64,000 nucleotides of DNA from Gammaproteobacteria bacterium (lineage in GTDB: Bacteria > Pseudomonadota > Gammaproteobacteria > Pseudomonadales > Azotimanducaceae). The notes below the pieces were generated by a model that saw only the letters and a program-made list of their open reading frames with translations, did not search any database and was not told the origin of the DNA. The DNA lies in NCBI GenBank assembly GCA_009840305.1, contig VXNY01000014.1, forward strand, positions 1-64,000, given 5' to 3'. The translations under genes were made by a program, and so were the position numbers. Below are positions 27,779 through 35,881 of this stretch, one piece after another. Numbering within the stretch: the stretch's first letter is position 1; every line of letters starts with the position of its first letter.

Positions 27779-28699
27779 ATGTTCGCATTCGACCCAAAAT
27801 CGCACACCGATTTACTGCCTTTCAGGGAGTGCTTAAAACCTTGGTGGGACAATAGACCGTCCGATGTGATCGGGTTGGCACTTTATGGGTCGCGCGCGAA
27901 GAACTGTGCGGAACAATACAGTGATTGGGACATTGTCATTTTCACTAGCTCCGAAGAGCCGGATGAGGACGCAATTTGTCGGGATCTACCTCGAGACTAT
28001 GCCGATGCTCCAATCCATGCGCTTTGTGAGTCCATAGAGTATGTGAAGTCTGAAGCTAAATATGGAGGCAGTCTCATGTCCGCGATTGCTGAGCAAGGCG
28101 TTTCACTGTTTGGCGCGACTGTACCATTTGAGGAGGATACTATTAAACACCCCAGTTTTCCGCATGCGCAATCACTATTTGGTTCAGCTATGGACGCACT
28201 ATTACTTTTTCTTGTTGAAGCTAATGTTCGTTTTCGAGAGAAAAAGTCTTTCGACAACACGGCTACTACTTGTTCGGCGAATGCAGCAGAATACGTAGTG
28301 AAATCGTTCATGAGTGCCCGAGGAATCAACTTTCTCCATACACACAACGTAAAAGAGCTCTGTAAGCAATTTGCAACTGTATTTCCAAACGACCCGCTAG
28401 TTAGCAAGCTTCGCAAGTTAGATGGATTCACTACAAAAGGACACAAAGGACCGTATCGTTCACTGGTCATCCCAATGGAGTCACTCAAAAAAACGACCGA
28501 AAGAGTACTCCGCGTCCTTGACCTCCTACCCATGCTTGCTTCAAAAATATTCTCCGAACCTGAGACTTCCAAGGAAATGTATGCCATCATAAATGGTAAA
28601 TTGTCTGCGCTACAAGAGAGTACGACGAACTTAGTGGACCCGAATCTCAAACAATCGTTGCAAACGTCATTGCACAAAGTTCGTTCCCATTTCAACTAA
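27779..28699 (+). CDS. Fused minimal nucleotidyltransferase (MNT)-HEPN domain protein
   Basis: A 306-residue protein. The N-terminal part carries the nucleotidyltransferase signature GSRAKNCAEQYSDWD (near 37-51), the G-S...D-x-D metal/NTP motif of the polymerase-beta superfamily. The middle part, about 125-240, resembles a HEPN helical bundle, with AEYVVKSFMSARGINFLHTH including an R-x5-H pattern that matches the HEPN RNase motif. In many genomes the two domains are separate partners (MntA antitoxin and HepT toxin); here they are one chain. A function as a fused toxin-antitoxin or nucleotide-modifying enzyme is inference. AT-rich DNA precedes it and no clear ribosome binding site is visible. 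Confidence 0.75.
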   Translation: MFAFDPKSHTDLLPFRECLKPWWDNRPSDVIGLALYGSRAKNCAEQYSDWDIVIFTSSEEPDEDAICRDLPRDYADAPIHALCESIEYVKSEAKYGGSLMSAIAEQGVSLFGATVPFEEDTIKHPSFPHAQSLFGSAMDALLLFLVEANVRFREKKSFDNTATTCSANAAEYVVKSFMSARGINFLHTHNVKELCKQFATVFPNDPLVSKLRKLDGFTTKGHKGPYRSLVIPMESLKKTTERVLRVLDLLPMLASKIFSEPETSKEMYAIINGKLSALQESTTNLVDPNLKQSLQTSLHKVRSHFN

Positions 28700-28851
28700 A
28701 CCGTCGTCCCTTCGAACCTATACAGTTCTTTGATTCAACGCGCCGTAGTCATCACGTACCAATACACACTTTACTCTGGTGTTAGTGGGACAGCAGAGTA
28801 CGTTGGGAACGTTTTATCAGCCATCGTTCATCAGGGTATCACACTTCGAAT

Positions 28852-31800
28852 TCACTCCTCAACCTCAATAGGCGTCCAACGAATCGCGTCTGCAATAACG
28901 TTCATGTAGAGTTCATCAGACTTGTTCGACACTAAAACATCGACTGCTTCAGCTGGCAAATCAAAGGTTCCAATGGAGTGCCAACCAGAAGTTAAGTTCG
29001 ATGCGTCTAAGGATTTAGATTTTGAATTCGCGCCGTTAAGGATTTCTAAGTAGACTGTTCCGAAATAAACCCCTACCGTTTGCGAACGACCAGATCCTAA
29101 TGCTCTTACTTCTTCAAAGAACATGCTTTCTGGAAGATGATATTCGAGCTCCCATGTTCCCGCACTGGGAAGCGCAGTGTGAAATTTCGCGAAAGCAAGG
29201 CCGTCTCCTCGACGCGCTATAGCAAGCGTGTGCCGATACCTTCCAAACGCTGATGGATCCGTCCATCGATGCCAGCCGATTTGTTCGAAGTAATCAAACA
29301 ATGAATATTTCGGTAATCCTTGATCCATCGGAACGTCTTTAGTGCCGAAGAGTCTGCGAAAAAATCGAGAAAACACATTCGTCGAACTAGAAGGTCTGCC
29401 GAGTTCTACTATCGAGAATCCGGGATCAAGATCATCAATCGTGATCGACGTATTCGAAGCTCCCGGTAATTGATCGATTTCCGTAATTGACTTTAAAAAT
29501 GGTTTGTCGTTCCCGACGAGTTCCTGTTCGCGAAAATGATCAGATTCAGGTAGTGCTAAACGCAGGTTCATACGATTTAGCGAGAGATAGGGTTCAACCA
29601 AAATGTGTTGTACAGGATTCAAGCTCTCCACCACCACCTGCAGAGATTGCTTCGCCCCAACCGATATTGTGAGTAACGAGGGGTGAGCTTGACTCCCATA
29701 TCGTCCCAAATAATCGTCTCCATTTTGGTAAGTCACGGAAAGTTTTACGGGTCCAGGGACTTCTTCATTGTTTTGTATTGCGAAGGAAGTTTCGTATTTG
29801 GGCTGTTCAACACTTTCCAACTGCAACATTGATGGATTGGAGGCAAGGAATCCTGGTAAGTCTGCCGTTCTCATCAAATCATTCGCTAGTTCCGTTAAAT
29901 CGACACCATGCTCAGCAACGACTGCGTTGAATTCCTCAAAAGTAATAGCCTCCCCGCGAAATCGATTTTTTAAGTCCAACACGAACGGTGGAATATTGCT
30001 GGATCCAAGAGAATCTCGAAGGAGCTTCTCAAACCGTTGAGTACGCAATTTCAAAGCGCGCACTTTGAGGTCTCTATTCTTGCCATCTACTGGGGTGAAC
30101 AATGACAATGTAGCAACTGTGTCCCAGACGTCCGGCGCATTGCGCATGCGATGTACTTTCCTTGCGACATCAGATGGCACTCTCCCTTCGTCTTCTCCAC
30201 GAAACGACTGAAATATCTTGATTGGTTCGATGCTACCAAAATTGAAGATTGTTGGATTCGACGCAAGCTGAAAGTCAAAACTGTCGCCGAAATAGTTTGA
30301 CAACGAAGAAACCATTAGATCCAATAGGGTATTAAGAGGAAACGCTCCGTCGCCGGTCGCTCCTGTTTGCTGCCTAAGCAAACTTCGAGATAGACTAAGA
30401 TGAACGTTACTTTCGAACAATGGATGTGTCAAGTACGCGCCAATCGAGCTAACGATTGTTCCGTTATACTGTTCTTCTGTCATGCCGTATTCTTCCATGA
30501 CTTCTTGACGAGAGCCTTCAAAGCGGGTTTTTAGAGTAGTAGTGGGCATGGTCGATTCTCGGAGCATCACCAAACCGGGCGGACACATGATGGTATCCAT
30601 CTCTGATCCCCCGCCGAAAACACGAAGAGTCGAAGGTACTTCAACTAAAGTGAATGACTCGTAAGGGTAATCAAAGCCTTGAGGGCTTATCGTATCCAAT
30701 CTCCACTTTATCACTTGACGAATAGAATCCCCAAGCTGCGCGAATCGATCAAATTGCTTTTGATGAACTTGAGCGTACAACAACTCAAACGAAATTCCTT
30801 CAACTTCAATTGAGGCTGACTTAAACTTGGAACCCACTAAAGCAAATTCTGGAAGCGGGCTGGCTTGCTGGAAGCGATACTTTGCTCGTTTATCGTCGTC
30901 CAAAGTCTCGCGTTTCGCAGGTCCAGCGACAAGCCAACGGCGTGGGACCGACACATCAATTTTGAGAGTAAAGAAGTCTCTTTTACGAAGTTCCCAAGCA
31001 TCTTCATTTGTCGCTGTACCCGATGTGGGATACCACTTAATACCCGGTGGGAGTACCACAAAGTTTGAACGAAAGATGGCGTTTTCCGTTCCGAGTTGCC
31101 GCAACTGTCGAACGTCTGGGCCAACGATTTTCGAGAGTGTATCGACGGAATCCAGATAGGCGAATCGACTGTCAGGGCGACCTTTCGCAGTGATCTCAAG
31201 CTCGTTCAGATCGGAGTTGAAATATTGCTTTGGAATCTTCAGCAAACCATGGTTAAATTTATGATCGAAAACTTCTTCACCGGCCACTGCCAATTCTGAT
31301 ATGTCGTAGCCCGGATTTAGCGAAAACAGTATGAAATCAACATCTTGATCAACGTCGACAGTCACATCTAGTTTGAGATCTAGAACTAGCGTCCGGCCCG
31401 GTTTGATTGCAACACTTCCTCGAATCTCATGCACGTCGGGAAAAGCGCTAGGGTTGAAGTGTGCGTCGTGCACGGCAAGCCATTGGTGGACACGATTGTT
31501 GTTGAGAGCTTGCACACCAAACATGGTGCCAATAACGAACAGTCCAAGACCGAAGCACACACCGCCCATTACAGAATTTCTGGACCGAGTTGGAGTAACT
31601 CGAGCTAGGAGACTAGAAGACCAAAACAGAAAACCAGCACTCATCAATAACAATGCTATTCGATTAAAAACTACAATCGGCGTTAGAAGTGTCGGAATGA
31701 GTTCCGATGGGAAAATTACGTCACCGGACACCGTTTGCAACGGTCTGGATACGTCAAGAGAAAGTCGACTATTGAGCCAGAATAACGAGAAGAGACAGCC

Positions 31801-32376
31801 AAGGGTTAGAAGGAGCGCTAAGAGTCTTGACTTCAACAACAGCGATAAGAAGATCACCATGCTCCCGAAAAAGACAAAATTTGGGACGATGTCAAGCAAC
31901 ATAAACGAGACCACGCTCCAAAGTTCGATCGGTTCTCCGAACTTAATGGAAAATACATCGGCGAGGATCCCATATATCACGATCAAGACCAAGAAAAAGA
32001 GCATCGGGATAGTGATCGTAACAGCAACACCCAACAATCGTCCAGTGAGTAGTTCTAGGTCGGAAAATGGCTTGGAACTCATCACTTCCTGGATACGAGT
32101 AACTTCGTCTCGTTTTATCTGGTCGAAAGTAAGGAGCAAAACTCCCACGCAAAACAGCGCAATAAAACTACTTCCCAAAAACGACATGATGTACCGAGGA
32201 CTGATGACACTAAGCATTGGAATTCTGCTGCCGTCGTGCATGTGAGATAGGGTCACTACCAAAAAGTAGCCGGTACTGACAACAATTGCTACCCAAACGA
32301 AGATGTGCGTCCGCATCAGTCTTCGAAGAGTACGCATTTCGTGTTGCGACGCGTACCAAATCGTTTCGATGTTCAT
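28852..32376 (-). CDS. ABC-2-type permease with large M1-aminopeptidase-like extracytoplasmic domain
   Basis: A 1174-residue protein. The N-terminal 300 residues contain six or seven hydrophobic helices with ABC-2 permease character (FDQIKRDEVTRIQEVMSSKPFSDLELLTGRLLGV is the typical cytoplasmic coupling region). The remaining ~870 residues are soluble. They resemble M1 (gluzincin) peptidases in organisation: a beta-rich part with PPGIKWYPTSG, then YPYESFTLVEVPS near 565, but the zinc-binding HExxH is absent, so proteolysis is unlikely. Bacteroidetes and Proteobacteria encode similar permease-M1 fusions, normally next to an ABC ATPase. No ATPase gene is in this window. The start codon overlaps the stop of a short upstream frame (ATGA). 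Confidence 0.7.
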   Translation of the reverse strand: MNIETIWYASQHEMRTLRRLMRTHIFVWVAIVVSTGYFLVVTLSHMHDGSRIPMLSVISPRYIMSFLGSSFIALFCVGVLLLTFDQIKRDEVTRIQEVMSSKPFSDLELLTGRLLGVAVTITIPMLFFLVLIVIYGILADVFSIKFGEPIELWSVVSFMLLDIVPNFVFFGSMVIFLSLLLKSRLLALLLTLGCLFSLFWLNSRLSLDVSRPLQTVSGDVIFPSELIPTLLTPIVVFNRIALLLMSAGFLFWSSSLLARVTPTRSRNSVMGGVCFGLGLFVIGTMFGVQALNNNRVHQWLAVHDAHFNPSAFPDVHEIRGSVAIKPGRTLVLDLKLDVTVDVDQDVDFILFSLNPGYDISELAVAGEEVFDHKFNHGLLKIPKQYFNSDLNELEITAKGRPDSRFAYLDSVDTLSKIVGPDVRQLRQLGTENAIFRSNFVVLPPGIKWYPTSGTATNEDAWELRKRDFFTLKIDVSVPRRWLVAGPAKRETLDDDKRAKYRFQQASPLPEFALVGSKFKSASIEVEGISFELLYAQVHQKQFDRFAQLGDSIRQVIKWRLDTISPQGFDYPYESFTLVEVPSTLRVFGGGSEMDTIMCPPGLVMLRESTMPTTTLKTRFEGSRQEVMEEYGMTEEQYNGTIVSSIGAYLTHPLFESNVHLSLSRSLLRQQTGATGDGAFPLNTLLDLMVSSLSNYFGDSFDFQLASNPTIFNFGSIEPIKIFQSFRGEDEGRVPSDVARKVHRMRNAPDVWDTVATLSLFTPVDGKNRDLKVRALKLRTQRFEKLLRDSLGSSNIPPFVLDLKNRFRGEAITFEEFNAVVAEHGVDLTELANDLMRTADLPGFLASNPSMLQLESVEQPKYETSFAIQNNEEVPGPVKLSVTYQNGDDYLGRYGSQAHPSLLTISVGAKQSLQVVVESLNPVQHILVEPYLSLNRMNLRLALPESDHFREQELVGNDKPFLKSITEIDQLPGASNTSITIDDLDPGFSIVELGRPSSSTNVFSRFFRRLFGTKDVPMDQGLPKYSLFDYFEQIGWHRWTDPSAFGRYRHTLAIARRGDGLAFAKFHTALPSAGTWELEYHLPESMFFEEVRALGSGRSQTVGVYFGTVYLEILNGANSKSKSLDASNLTSGWHSIGTFDLPAEAVDVLVSNKSDELYMNVIADAIRWTPIEVEE

Positions 32377-32491
32377 ACTTGCTCTTCTGCGGTTTGTACT
32401 AGGACTTTTCGAGCGACTTCTTTCATTCTATGATACCTAATACCTAAAAGAAATACTTCAATTGGACGAACTGGTACGATCTCAAAATCAA

Positions 32492-32527
32492 GGGTAAGAC
32501 TTACTCATGCTTTTACCCGTCTTACCC
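32492..32527. repeat. Inverted repeat, 9-base arms
   Basis: GGGTAAGAC (32492-32500) and GTCTTACCC (32519-32527) form a perfect dyad with an 18-base loop. The same GGTAAG/CTTACC core recurs at 32602-32607 and 32646-32651. It could be an operator or an RNA hairpin. Confidence 0.6.
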
Positions 32528-32582
32528 AACCGAAGATGCAGTCAAAAACACGCGAAAGAGCTTGTTCTGTTCGCACGGAGAC

Positions 32583-32686
32583 ACAAACACGCGATGTCGA
32601 CCTTACCAACACCAAACAAATTTACAGTTGATCAGTCCCCGTACAGGTAAGAACTGATCTAACTACGGCTGAAGTCGCGTGTTTGT
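32583..32686. repeat. Nested inverted repeats, 12-base outer arms
   Basis: ACAAACACGCGA (32583-32594) pairs perfectly with TCGCGTGTTTGT (32675-32686). Inside, GATCAGT (32630-32636) pairs with ACTGATC (32653-32659), and CTTACC (32602-32607) could pair with GGTAAG (32646-32651) in a crossing arrangement. The layout suggests a structured RNA or a remnant of a small palindromic element. Confidence 0.6.
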
Positions 32687-32966
32687 ATCGTTACACATTG
32701 CGTTTAGATGTGACACGCGCGAGTACGTCAATCGGTCTAACTCTTCGGACCCGTGAGTATACGTCCGGCTGTGAAGTGGTGCATTGAAAGCAACTCCACT
32801 ATGTTACAATCGTCTCAGATTAATCACCCAACTTTTGTCCAAGCTTGCGCGCTCAAGAGCAAAAAACCTCAACTTGAGGCTGTCGATTGACTGTGAATTC
32901 ATGCAATGAGTCTAAGAAGCTACAGCACTCGGTTTTAAGGTTCACGATAACTTTCACCTACTAACA

Positions 32967-34028
32967 ATGACTAGTAGCACTACTCATCAGTTAGTGATTG
33001 ATGACGCGCGAAGTGTCGCTTCAATCGCTGACTATAGCGTGGATCTAGTCGTTACCTCGCCTCCTTATCCGATGATCAAAATGTGGGACGACATCTATTC
33101 TCGGCAGAATAAAAAGATTCGTCGCGCACTCACCAATGGAAAAGGTAGCCAAGCCTTCGAACTGATGCATGGGGTCCTAGATCGAGTTTGGAAGGAAGTA
33201 GATCGAACTTTAGTACCAGGAGGAATCTGTTGTATAAACATTGGCGACGCGACTCGAACTATCGGCGGTCATTTCTCCCTCTATCCAAACCACCAGCGAG
33301 TCCAACAACAGTTCTTGAAACTTGGATATCAATGTCTGCCTAGTGTTCTCTGGCGCAAAATAACAAACGCTCCGAACAAATTCATGGGATCAGGCATGAT
33401 GCCGCCGTCAGCTTATGTGACGCTAGAACATGAATGGATTTTGATTTTTCGCAAAAACGGGCGCAGACAGTTTGAGTCTGACGAAAAACAGTTAAACCGT
33501 CAGGCAAGTGCCTACTTCTGGGAAGAACGCAACGTCTGGTTCAACGATCTGTGGCAACTTCCAGGGACGACGCAACAGCTCAACATGTCAGGTCGTAGAT
33601 CGCGCAGTGGCGCATTCCCTTTCGAACTGCCGTACCGATTGATAAACATGTACTCGGTTAAAAAGGATACGGTGCTGGATCCATTTCTGGGGACTGGCAC
33701 CACAATGTTTGCTGCCATGGTTTCCGAGCGCAACAGCATCGGGATTGAGATTGACGAAAGTCTACGAGAATTATTTCTCTCGCAAATTTCCGCAGAGAAA
33801 GTACTTGCATTGAATCAATACGCAAGTCAGCGCTTAAAACAACACGAACAGTTTGTGCGAGAATTCGAAAAACCAATCAACCATTTCAATGCGAACCACA
33901 ATTTCCCTGTGGTTACCCGTCAGGAGACGCAGCTCCGACTTCGCTTCATCGAGTCGGTTCAAGCTCGCGACAACCAAACCGTCGTCAATTACACTGACGA
34001 AGAACCAATAATTCCCAAAGTGTCTTAA
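32967..34028 (+). CDS. Orphan DNA methyltransferase, beta-class, SPPY type
   Basis: A 353-residue site-specific methyltransferase. The catalytic motif VVTSPPYPM lies near residues 28-36, and the AdoMet-binding motif LDPFLGTGTT near 231-240, so motif IV precedes motif I as in beta-class enzymes. SPPY predicts N4-cytosine methylation, though N6-adenine cannot be excluded. The region between (about 60-225) holds the target-recognition part. There is no restriction endonuclease gene beside it; glmS is convergent, 15 bases away. It may be a solitary regulatory enzyme or a remnant of a restriction-modification system. Confidence 0.85.
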   Translation: MTSSTTHQLVIDDARSVASIADYSVDLVVTSPPYPMIKMWDDIYSRQNKKIRRALTNGKGSQAFELMHGVLDRVWKEVDRTLVPGGICCINIGDATRTIGGHFSLYPNHQRVQQQFLKLGYQCLPSVLWRKITNAPNKFMGSGMMPPSAYVTLEHEWILIFRKNGRRQFESDEKQLNRQASAYFWEERNVWFNDLWQLPGTTQQLNMSGRRSRSGAFPFELPYRLINMYSVKKDTVLDPFLGTGTTMFAAMVSERNSIGIEIDESLRELFLSQISAEKVLALNQYASQRLKQHEQFVREFEKPINHFNANHNFPVVTRQETQLRLRFIESVQARDNQTVVNYTDEEPIIPKVS

Positions 34029-34043
34029 TCGAACTTGCTGAGG

Positions 34044-35879
34044 TCACTCAACAGTAACGGACTTAGCAATATTTCTCGGTTGGTCGATATCGGTCCCTTT
34101 ATGTACTGCTATGTGGTAGGCGAGTAGTTGAAGAGGGATCGTATACACAATCGGAGACAGCACGCGATGTACCGTAGGTACTTCAATGATTGTTACATCT
34201 GGTCCTGGGACAAACTCGGTCCCCTCATCAGTAAATACGTAGAGCTTGCCACCACGGGCGCGAACTTCCTGCAAGTTCGATTGCACCTTTCTTAAAAGCT
34301 CGTTGCTTGGGGCTACCGCAACCACTGGCATCTTGCGATCGACTAGGGCAAGGGGTCCATGTTTGAGTTCGCCCGCCGGATAACCTTCGGCATGTGTGTA
34401 TGAAAGTTCTTTTAACTTGAGCGCGCCTTCCATAGCAATAGGATAGTGGGTGCCACGTCCCAGGAAGAGGACATGTTTCTTCGTGACAAACTCTTCAGCG
34501 AGTGTCTGCATACGTTCTTTCAATCCCAATACTTGCTCGATTTTTTCTGGGAGCGTGTGTAACGCTTGTACGATTTCTCGTTCCTCTTCTCTTGAAAAGC
34601 CCCGAGTTCGGGCAAGTACAAGCGCAAGGAGTAACAAATCGACCAACACGGTCGTGAACGCTTTCGTAGATGCCACGCTCACTTCAACACCAGCCCGCAT
34701 TGCAATTGCCGAGTCTGAATCTCGCATCAGTGTACTCGTGGTGACATTACCAATATTCATGGTGTGCAAGTAATCTCGGGTTTGAGCTAATCGCAATGCG
34801 GCAATTGTGTCAGCAGATTCACCTGACTGCGACAGCGACAAGAACAGAGAATTTTTGGGTAGTGCTGCGTTTCGATAACGAAATTCTGAGGCGATCTCAG
34901 CGTCACAAGGAACTCGTGCGAGGTCTTCGATCCAATATCGCGCGACCAATGCCGCATAGAAGCTAGTTCCACAGCCCACTATCGTGAGCGTTTCGGTTTT
35001 TTCCAGGACATCCACGGCTTCTATGCCAAAAGTTTGCGCTACGACTTCCGAACTGGTAATTCGACCTTCCAAGGTATTGCGAATACTTTCTGGTTGCGCG
35101 TGAATTTCCTTCTCCATGAAGTGTCGATAGCCGCCCTTGTCGATCCGATCTCCTTGATCTAAAACAACCTCCGTTTCTCGATCGACCTTGTTTCCGTCTC
35201 CGTCGAAAATCGTTACCTGTTCACTATCTAACACCGCTAATTCATCATCTTCGAGAAAGAGAAATCGGTCGGTGAACGAACGCAAAGAAAGCACGTCGGA
35301 CCCGATGTAGTTCGCATTCTTCCCAGTTCCAATAACTAGGGGGCACCCTCGTTTCGCGGCAACGATCTGACCAGACTCTGCGCTGGACATCAGACCGATT
35401 GCAAATGCACCCTCAAGCTTTGACATGGCGCGACGAACGGCGTCGGCGAGATTCATCCCGCCGTGAATGAATTCCGCTACGAGATGAACAATTACTTCAG
35501 AATCCGTGTCGGACTCAAATCGACCACCTCTTGCTGTGATGTCAGCTCGAAGCTCCAAGAAATTCTCGATAATCCCGTTGTGCACTAGCGTTAATCTACC
35601 ATCCAACATATGCGGGTGTGAGTTCCGCTCACTGGGTTTACCGTGTGTTGCCCATCGGGTGTGCGCTATCCCAGCGCTACCCGACATTGGTTTCCGTTCT
35701 AGTTGATCAACTAGTTGCTGGACCTTCCCAACAACACGGACACGATTGAAAGTGCCATTGCTTGTATCTTGGATTGCGATACCCGCGGAGTCATAACCCC
35801 GATATTCCAACCTGGAGAGTCCTTCGAGCAAGGTCGCTTGCACCGCGGCAGTCCCAGCAGCACCGACAATACCACACAT
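34044..35879 (-). CDS. glmS: Glutamine-fructose-6-phosphate aminotransferase (isomerizing)
   Basis: A 611-residue cytosolic enzyme making glucosamine-6-phosphate from fructose-6-phosphate and glutamine for peptidoglycan and LPS. The N-terminal class-II glutaminase begins with CGIVGAAG; Cys2 is the nucleophile once Met is removed. RWATHGKPS and HNGIIENF follow. Two SIS sugar-isomerase domains (about 285-425 and 455-600) include GCGTSFYAAL, SQSGESADT and the C-terminal KSVTVE. It follows glmU with a gap of 2 bases, giving an atp-glmU-glmS layout. Confidence 0.97.
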   Translation of the reverse strand: MCGIVGAAGTAAVQATLLEGLSRLEYRGYDSAGIAIQDTSNGTFNRVRVVGKVQQLVDQLERKPMSGSAGIAHTRWATHGKPSERNSHPHMLDGRLTLVHNGIIENFLELRADITARGGRFESDTDSEVIVHLVAEFIHGGMNLADAVRRAMSKLEGAFAIGLMSSAESGQIVAAKRGCPLVIGTGKNANYIGSDVLSLRSFTDRFLFLEDDELAVLDSEQVTIFDGDGNKVDRETEVVLDQGDRIDKGGYRHFMEKEIHAQPESIRNTLEGRITSSEVVAQTFGIEAVDVLEKTETLTIVGCGTSFYAALVARYWIEDLARVPCDAEIASEFRYRNAALPKNSLFLSLSQSGESADTIAALRLAQTRDYLHTMNIGNVTTSTLMRDSDSAIAMRAGVEVSVASTKAFTTVLVDLLLLALVLARTRGFSREEEREIVQALHTLPEKIEQVLGLKERMQTLAEEFVTKKHVLFLGRGTHYPIAMEGALKLKELSYTHAEGYPAGELKHGPLALVDRKMPVVAVAPSNELLRKVQSNLQEVRARGGKLYVFTDEGTEFVPGPDVTIIEVPTVHRVLSPIVYTIPLQLLAYHIAVHKGTDIDQPRNIAKSVTVE

Positions 35880-35881
35880 AC

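Larger units (their letters stand above)
32377..32966. other. 590-base non-coding region with several inverted repeats
   Basis: No gene of normal size is present. On the minus strand a short frame covers 32374-32501, ending in a TGA that overlaps the permease ATG; its only ATG gives 17 residues (MKEVARKVLVQTAEEQV), but the open frame extends about 25 codons further upstream without a start codon. Dyads: 9 bases at 32492-32500 with 32519-32527; 12 bases at 32583-32594 with 32675-32686; 7 bases at 32630-32636 with 32653-32659. GGTAAG/CTTACC occurs four times. The region separates divergent genes and must contain both promoters. Confidence 0.55.

Noticed and set aside
28770-28815. Hairpin TACTCTG...CAGAGTA after the MNT-HEPN gene
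   Set aside because: Seven-base stem with a 14-base loop and no T-run; not convincing as a terminator.
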